A stretch of 11,540 bases of DNA from an uncultured Sphingomonadaceae bacterium (GTDB lineage Bacteria > Pseudomonadota > Alphaproteobacteria > Sphingomonadales > Sphingomonadaceae), in contig CAKZSF010000336.1 of assembly GCA_937920575.1 (NCBI GenBank), forward strand, positions 1 to 11,540, read 5' to 3'. Below are positions 7,846 through 11,540 of this stretch, in pieces. The position numbers and the translations under genes were made by a program. Below the pieces are notes generated by a model. The model made no database searches. It saw nothing but the letters and a program-made list of their open reading frames with translations, and had not been told where the DNA came from. Each line of letters starts with the position of its first letter. Within the stretch, counting starts at the first letter, position 1.

Positions 7846-8236
7846 TGTGACTTGGCGCGGGCGCTGATGGCAAAAGCCGCCTGTTGCACTTTCTATCAGA
7901 CAGCGCGAATTTTCGGCTGGCATTAACAACGAAGGACTAGGCCGGCAGACCGGTGATTGCCCTCATAGCTTTGTAATATATAGATAATTCCCTTCTGCTA
8001 GCCAGCATATTGGACTTCAATTGGAGCACCTGATCTGCACTTTGCGCAAAGCACTCAAAGGCAACGCAACGCCCATAATTCAGCCTGTTTAGACCATTGC
8101 TCCACACGAACGGCAAATTGGGATTTTATCACATTGCGATTACAAATGGGGGTGTTTCGCGGTGGCCACGCTGTGGATGCGCGAGGTCGGCCGTCCACTA
8201 GATTCGCATGATCGCTTTCCGGTGCGCGGATTCTAT

Positions 8237-8248
8237 GAGGCTAGCCTC
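8237..8248. repeat. Perfect 12-bp palindrome in the intergenic region
   Basis: GAGGCTAGCCTC is its own reverse complement with no spacer. It lies about 520 bp from the receptor start. It could be a protein-binding site; no function can be assigned. Confidence 0.35.
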
Positions 8249-8355
8249 TCGGACCAGTTGTTGTGTTCAACGGCATGGCAAACATAGCGGGGACGCGCTC
8301 TGGGGCCAAATTGTTCGAAATGCCGCGCTCGCGGTTTTGAGCGCAAATGCACAAA

Positions 8356-8388
8356 CGGCCACCTCACGATAGAATCGTAAGATGGCCG
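8356..8388 (-). terminator. Rho-independent-type terminator after the methyltransferase group
   Basis: Arms 8374-8388 and 8356-8370 form an uninterrupted 15-bp stem on the minus-strand transcript, starting CGGCCATCTTACGAT, with a 3-nt loop. Two positions pair only as G-U on the minus strand and would be mismatches on the plus strand, which sets the direction. A modest T-rich tail follows (TTTGTGCATTT). It lies 75 bp after the stop of the small gene at 8464. Confidence 0.65.
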
Positions 8389-8404
8389 CGTTATTGGTAA
8401 CGTG

Positions 8405-8451
8405 AGCCACTCGACATCAATCGCAGATCTGAAAGAACCGCGCGAGTGGCT
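8405..8451 (-). repeat. Inverted repeat between the small gene and the terminator
   Basis: AGCCACTCG (8405-8413) and CGAGTGGCT (8443-8451) are perfect 9-bp inverted arms, 29 bp apart, starting 12 bp after the stop of the small gene. In RNA this would be a second 3' hairpin ahead of the terminator, perhaps protecting the end of the transcript. Confidence 0.4.
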
Positions 8452-8463
8452 GTTGTTCGGACG

Positions 8464-8826
8464 TCAGTTCGGTGAGACTACGGAATCGATCACATTCTCC
8501 CAATCAGGGGAATCGTCGTTCCGCCCCATCTTGCCATTGTCCAGATCGACATCGACAATCCGCAAAATTTGAGCGAGCGAACTTTCACGGCGCGCGTCAC
8601 GCTCTTCCAGAATGGATTTGGACGGCCGGAATGCCTCGATTTCAGCGCGATCAAGAACGCCCTTCGCCTCCAGCACCCGTTCAATCGTGTCCAATCGGTC
8701 GCGCAGAACAGCAACTTCGCCGCACGATGCCATCAGCATCGCAAGCAGTTTGTCGATTGCCGGATCATCGAAGAAGTAAGGACGCTGGCCTTTTGCGTGC
8801 TTCTGTAAGCGGTGCTCATTTTCCAT
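8464..8826 (-). CDS. Hypothetical helical protein, 120 residues
   Basis: I do not recognise a named family. The ATG at 8826 is chosen because AGAGGA lies 9 nt upstream and the gene then begins just after the methyltransferase stop at 8840 (13-nt gap). The same frame stays open further upstream to 9078, but that part lies inside the methyltransferase gene in another frame. The protein is charged and soluble, with no signal peptide or membrane segment. FFDDPAIDKLLAMLM (18-32) leads into GEVAVLRDRLDTIERVLEAKG (36-56), which has heptad-like spacing of Leu, Val and Ile suggestive of a short coiled coil. A second helix-like run, SLAQILRIVDVDL, follows near 83-95. The tail is acidic. Coupling to the methyltransferase suggests a partner or regulator, but that is only inference. 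It is the last gene before the terminator at 8356-8388. Confidence 0.8.
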   Translation of the reverse strand: MENEHRLQKHAKGQRPYFFDDPAIDKLLAMLMASCGEVAVLRDRLDTIERVLEAKGVLDRAEIEAFRPSKSILEERDARRESSLAQILRIVDVDLDNGKMGRNDDSPDWENVIDSVVSPN

Positions 8827-8835
8827 TTTCAACAA

Positions 8836-8841
8836 TCCTCT
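8836..8841 (-). promoter_or_regulatory. Shine-Dalgarno of the small helical protein gene
   Basis: AGAGGA on the minus strand lies 9 nt before the ATG at 8826 and overlaps the stop codon of the methyltransferase gene. It decides the start in favour of 120 residues. Confidence 0.6.
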
Positions 8842-10012
8842 ATTTCTTCCAACAGCCCCAAAGGTACCAGATCCCGCCACCGCCGAAATCGCCCCCTTGG
8901 AAGATGTTTGTGCGTTTGCTTTGCGCCGCTTCGAACACGCTCGGCGCCAATGCTTCAAAGTTATGCTCTGGGTTGAAACCTGCCTCCGACACCAGATCAT
9001 CCAGATCCAGCTCGTGCGTGTAGCCCCAGAATGGCTCGTTGTTGTTGTACGTATCCCAATCGAGGATGAACGCATCATACTCGTCCATATCCTTGTATGG
9101 AGGAGTCTCGCTGTGCACCATCAACCCGCCTGGAGCGAGCAACCGGGAACATTCGGCAAGAATGTTCTTGAGCGCTTTGGCGGATGTCTCGTGAAGCAGA
9201 ATGTGCGAGACAATGAGATCAAAGCTGCCATCTTCAAAATCGAGTTTTTCAGCATTCTGTTGGGAAAAATGGACCGTTTTGCCAAGCGATTCTGCACGCG
9301 AATGCGCGTATCGCAGCATCGGCGCAGCAACATCAACGGCATGCACCTCTGCATCAGGATAGGCATCCACATAAGGCAGTGTGCTGTGACCCACGGCGCA
9401 GCCCAGATCCAAGATCCGTTTGGGCGCAAAATCGGGGAATTTGGCCTTGATATAGCCAACTTGGCTGGCGCCCATATCGTCATTGTATGGGCCCATTCGT
9501 CCCATCGCATAGACATACACGCCGCTATCATAAAGCGCGCCTGCAGCAACGTCCTCTTCAACCAATTCTGTATGGTAAGCACCGGGCTGGCAATGAATGT
9601 CGACCGCGGTGTGGTACTTCGGAATTTCCAGCGTGGGATCGAGCCGAAGTGTACCGCCTGCCTCGCCGGGCACCTTTGCTTGATCGATCAGCCCGTCCAA
9701 CTGCCGCTCAATCGGCAATTGGCAAGAAGCCCACATCATCTCTTGGCTTGTACGCAGCATCGAGCTCCAGAACCGATAATAGCCCTGCTTGTTCATCGCC
9801 TTGCGAACCTCGTGGCGATTGGTCGGTGCCCGGCCGTTTTCGCGTTCGAACTGCGGCTTAGCCATCTGGTCGTAAACAACTCTATTCTTGGGCGAAACAT
9901 GCGTCGCCAGATAGAGTTTGAATGACTTCACGAACTCTTGCCGCGCAAACTCATCATGGTTCTGTTGTGGCAAAACGGAATGCCGGAACTGCTCATAATC
10001 AGGTGTCATCAT
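8840..10012 (-). CDS. Class I SAM-dependent methyltransferase with long N-terminal region
   Basis: This 390-residue protein has a UbiE/Methyltransf_11-type catalytic half. ILDLGCAVGHS (200-210) is the SAM-binding glycine loop, HAVDVA holds the acidic residue of strand 2 (D227), and QNAEKLDFEDGSFDLIVSH (252-270) covers motifs II and III with LLHE after it. LLAPGGLMVHSETPP (291-305) is the late motif. About 195 residues precede this half. They contain YYRFWSSMLRTSQEMMWASC (78-97) and are not part of the minimal fold, so they probably form a substrate or partner domain that I cannot name. The C-terminus is Gly- and Trp-rich (GGDFGGGGIWYLWGCW). The ATG at 10012 (or 10009) follows AGGA at good spacing; a TTG at 10066 would extend the frame but is less likely. 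The gene lies 70 nt after the bicupin gene and 13 nt before a small hypothetical gene. The substrate is unknown. Confidence 0.92.
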   Translation of the reverse strand: MMTPDYEQFRHSVLPQQNHDEFARQEFVKSFKLYLATHVSPKNRVVYDQMAKPQFERENGRAPTNRHEVRKAMNKQGYYRFWSSMLRTSQEMMWASCQLPIERQLDGLIDQAKVPGEAGGTLRLDPTLEIPKYHTAVDIHCQPGAYHTELVEEDVAAGALYDSGVYVYAMGRMGPYNDDMGASQVGYIKAKFPDFAPKRILDLGCAVGHSTLPYVDAYPDAEVHAVDVAAPMLRYAHSRAESLGKTVHFSQQNAEKLDFEDGSFDLIVSHILLHETSAKALKNILAECSRLLAPGGLMVHSETPPYKDMDEYDAFILDWDTYNNNEPFWGYTHELDLDDLVSEAGFNPEHNFEALAPSVFEAAQSKRTNIFQGGDFGGGGIWYLWGCWKK

Positions 10013-10046
10013 GGTTCTCTTCCTATCCCAAAGTTTGTTCAGCCCC

Positions 10047-10064
10047 GGCACGGGCGACCGTGCC
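10047..10064 (-). repeat. Small GC-rich hairpin between bicupin and methyltransferase genes
   Basis: GGCACGG (10047-10053) and CCGTGCC (10058-10064) form a perfect 7-bp stem with a 4-nt loop in the 70-nt gap. No T run follows on the minus strand, so it is more likely an RNA processing or attenuation element than a full terminator. Confidence 0.4.
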
Positions 10065-10082
10065 AAAGAGCGATTTCTTTAC

Positions 10083-11132
10083 TCAATCATTTGCCTGAAT
10101 CTCTGTGGCTCTTTCGATCGGCCCATCACTGCGCGCCAAACCCTTAGCGTAGGCAATTTCCAGCCACACGGCACCGTTTTCAGTCACCGGTCCCGCATCA
10201 AACGCCCATAGGCTACGCGGAGGCTGATAGACAAAGTCGGCCTTTTCCAGACGCCTTGGCTCACCGGCACTTTCCAGATCGGCGTGCTGCGCGATTGTTA
10301 GATCGCCATACAAAAGATAGCGCAGGCGATGAGCATTCTTGAAATAGCTCTTGTTCGCGCCGTCCGGGTGCGACCATCCCGGTGGCACCTTGATCAATTG
10401 CGCGCGGAAGCCGCCCTCAGGATCGTCGCTCAACCATTTGACCAAGCGCCCTTCGACCTGCGTGTCCTTCTCCCATTCCAACGCAGAACCGGAATTGACG
10501 ATAAGCGGCGGCTTAAAACTGATCGAGCGATAATCGGCAATATCTGCGTTGGGCTCGCCATGCAGGACAGGTGGATTATCGCCTGCAGAGTCCAGCGATG
10601 TGGACCGCGTCCCCTCCTCGAACAGGATTAGAGTGGACGGATTTTGCGCTCTGATACCGCCGGTTGCCCATTCGCCGCTGTGAAGCGAAAAAGGCGGACG
10701 ATCCATCCATGTGCCTTCCACCCAACGGTGTTGAACTGGGTTGCGCTGATAAGGGCTTACCGGTTCATACAGCACGTAATCTCCGCTCAGGAGATACGCC
10801 CATTCCGAGAACAAATGATAATGCGGGCCCACCTCATTGCCTTGTTCCCCGCGTGCAGGCAGACCAGTGCCCAGCGTTGGCGGGAACTCGATAAATTTGA
10901 GATTGCTCTGCTCTCTCTTGAAGACAGTCTTGATCCGGCCATAGGGCGAGTTCGCATCCCATGGTTGATCAGCCACATCTACGATTTCAAGCGGAACCCA
11001 TGCGCCTTTCGCGACGGTTGGCGCTGCCGCGGCAGTGGTGGCCGATAGGGAAAAGATGACCAAAGTTGCATAAATAGCTTGGCGCAGCCCGCTCAAGAGG
11101 GTGTTAACCCCCACAGACTGCCGGGGATCCAT
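10083..11132 (-). CDS. Secreted double-cupin (bicupin) protein, copy 1
   Basis: This protein of about 349 residues has a Sec-type signal: basic residues to R17, then the hydrophobic stretch AIYATLVIFSLSATTAAAA (19-37), cleaved near there. The N-terminal cupin shows GPHYHLFSEWAYLLSGD (102-118), supplying H104, H106 and E110 of the classic metal motif. FSLHSG (H151) is a candidate for the third His. A second cupin-like half contains KVPPGWSHPDGANKSYF (248-264) and RYLLYGDLTI (271-280), but the Glu and the later His of a normal motif are missing, so it looks degenerate. The ATG at 11132 lies 1 codon past the stop of the upstream copy; ATGs at 11150 and 11156 are alternatives that overlap that copy by 14-20 nt. 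No strong ribosome binding site is visible, so coupling to the upstream gene is likely. The function is unknown; sugar- or acid-binding, isomerase and dioxygenase roles are all known among cupins. Confidence 0.88.
   Translation of the reverse strand: MDPRQSVGVNTLLSGLRQAIYATLVIFSLSATTAAAAPTVAKGAWVPLEIVDVADQPWDANSPYGRIKTVFKREQSNLKFIEFPPTLGTGLPARGEQGNEVGPHYHLFSEWAYLLSGDYVLYEPVSPYQRNPVQHRWVEGTWMDRPPFSLHSGEWATGGIRAQNPSTLILFEEGTRSTSLDSAGDNPPVLHGEPNADIADYRSISFKPPLIVNSGSALEWEKDTQVEGRLVKWLSDDPEGGFRAQLIKVPPGWSHPDGANKSYFKNAHRLRYLLYGDLTIAQHADLESAGEPRRLEKADFVYQPPRSLWAFDAGPVTENGAVWLEIAYAKGLARSDGPIERATEIQAND
10111..10486. repeat. Direct repeat unit A, 3' part of bicupin copy 1
   Basis: This segment aligns without gaps to 11165-11540 at a constant offset of 1054 bp. 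By hand I count 30 mismatches in 376 bp (about 92% identity). Many fall at third codon positions. The repeat continues past the window edge in the other copy. Confidence 0.9.
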
Positions 11133-11136
11133 TCGC

Positions 11137-11540
11137 TCAGTCGCCTTCATGAACATTGGTGACTTTTTCGATTGGCCCGTCACTCCGCGCCAATCCCTTG
11201 GCGTAGGTAATTTCCAGCCACACGGCACCGTTCTCAGTCACTGGCCCCGCACCAAACGCCCACAGGCTACGCGGAGGCTGGTAGACAAAGTCGGCCATTT
11301 CGAGACGCCTTGGCTCACCGGCACTATCCAGATCTGCGTGCTGCGCGATTGTTAGATCACCATACAAAAGATAGCGTAGGCGATGAGCATTCTGAAAATA
11401 GCTCTTAGTCGCGCCGTCCGGGTGCGACCAACCCGGTGGCACTTTGATCAATTGCGCGCGGAACCCTCCCTCAGGATCGTCGCTCAGCCATTTGACCAAG
11501 CGGCCTTCGACCTGCGTGTCCTTCTCCCATTCCAACGCGG
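11137..11540 (-). CDS. Bicupin protein, copy 2 (N-terminus outside window)
   Basis: Only the last 133 or so residues are present; the frame is open to the right edge and ends at the TGA at 11137. The visible part corresponds to the second cupin-like half of copy 1. Before the last dozen residues I count only about six substitutions over some 120 positions. Landmarks are VPPGWSHPDGATKSYF and RYLLYGDLTI. The extreme C-terminus then differs (EKVTNVHEGD here, ERATEIQAND in copy 1). Both copies lack the second-half cupin Glu and late His. It is the upstream gene of the tandem pair and lies 4 nt before the preferred start of copy 1. Whether it has its own signal peptide cannot be seen. Confidence 0.88.
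   Translation of the reverse strand, partial: ALEWEKDTQVEGRLVKWLSDDPEGGFRAQLIKVPPGWSHPDGATKSYFQNAHRLRYLLYGDLTIAQHADLDSAGEPRRLEMADFVYQPPRSLWAFGAGPVTENGAVWLEITYAKGLARSDGPIEKVTNVHEGD
11165..11540. repeat. Direct repeat unit B, 3' part of bicupin copy 2
   Basis: This is the partner of the repeat at 10111-10486. The offset of 1054 bp equals the distance between the two stop codons, so the repeat unit is one whole gene plus its spacer. The true right end lies outside the window. Confidence 0.9.

Larger units (their letters stand above)
7719..8463. other. 745-bp region without a convincing gene; likely receptor promoter
   Basis: No convincing gene is seen on either strand. The part nearest 7719 should hold the promoter and leader of the receptor gene, but I cannot pick a -35/-10 pair with confidence. 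The part nearest 8463 holds the terminator of the upstream group. In between lie a 5+5 bp palindrome (7833-7845), a 12-bp palindrome (8237-8248) and an unrecognised plus-strand open frame at 8093-8287. From its GTG at 8162 that frame would encode 41 residues, including REVGRPLDSHDRFPVRGFYE. It has no clear ribosome binding site and may be chance or a gene remnant. Confidence 0.6.

Noticed and set aside
8323..8338. Plus-strand hairpin CCGCGCTCGCGG followed by TTTT as a terminator
   Set aside because: The stem is only 4-5 bp with a very short loop, and there is no supported plus-strand gene for it to end.
8827..9078. N-terminal extension of the small helical protein (84 more codons upstream)
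   Set aside because: The extension overlaps the methyltransferase gene in another frame and is low-complexity Ser/Thr/Arg sequence. The ATG at 8826 has a good ribosome binding site.
8897..9925. A 342-codon open frame on the plus strand
   Set aside because: It lies fully antisense to the methyltransferase gene, which has clear SAM-binding motifs, and its translation shows no recognisable domain. It is a by-product of the codon pattern of the real gene.
10013..10066. TTG start at 10066 for the methyltransferase
   Set aside because: It would run through the GC-rich hairpin at 10047-10064 and has no supporting ribosome binding site, whereas the ATG at 10012 has one.
11133..11228. N-terminal extension of bicupin copy 1 up to 11228
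   Set aside because: This part is an out-of-frame reading of the 3' end of bicupin copy 2, whose frame is supported by its near identity to copy 1. The signal peptide begins only after the ATG at 11132.

Overview
The window looks like a stretch of an alphaproteobacterial genome, most likely a member of the Sphingomonadales. This is an inference from the moderate-to-high GC content, the style of the TonB-dependent receptor (TonB box TIVVTAQR, plug opening SLQEVPVTV), and a receptor next to catabolic and MFS genes. No rRNA, tRNA, transposase, phage gene or CRISPR array is visible. Every gene I can support lies on the minus strand, so transcription runs from high to low coordinates.

Right part (about 8464 to the window end): two tandem copies of a secreted double-cupin protein (the upstream copy is cut by the window edge), then a SAM-dependent methyltransferase with a long N-terminal region of unknown function, then a 120-residue hypothetical protein. 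Gaps are short. The group ends at a 15-bp hairpin (8356-8388) that looks like a terminator. A 745-bp stretch without a convincing gene follows (7719-8463). It probably holds the promoter of the next group and contains several small palindromes.

Left part (1 to 7718): a TonB-dependent outer-membrane receptor; a hairpin followed by five T residues; a Tat-exported protein of the Amidohydro_2 fold; a MIP18/DUF59-type Fe-S assembly protein overlapping it by 4 nt; a second, cytoplasmic Amidohydro_2 protein; an AMP-forming acyl-CoA synthetase; and an MFS transporter that runs off the left edge. A reasonable reading, which is inference, is an uptake-and-catabolism locus. The receptor brings a small organic substrate across the outer membrane, the Tat protein acts in the periplasm, the MFS protein crosses the inner membrane, and the cytoplasmic amidohydrolase-fold enzyme and CoA ligase feed the product into acyl-CoA metabolism. 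The substrate cannot be read from the sequence.

The points most worth a second look are: the two amidohydrolase-fold proteins that have lost parts of the usual metal site and flank an Fe-S assembly factor; the recent tandem duplication of the secreted bicupin; and the bicupin / methyltransferase / small helical protein group, whose joint role I do not recognise.
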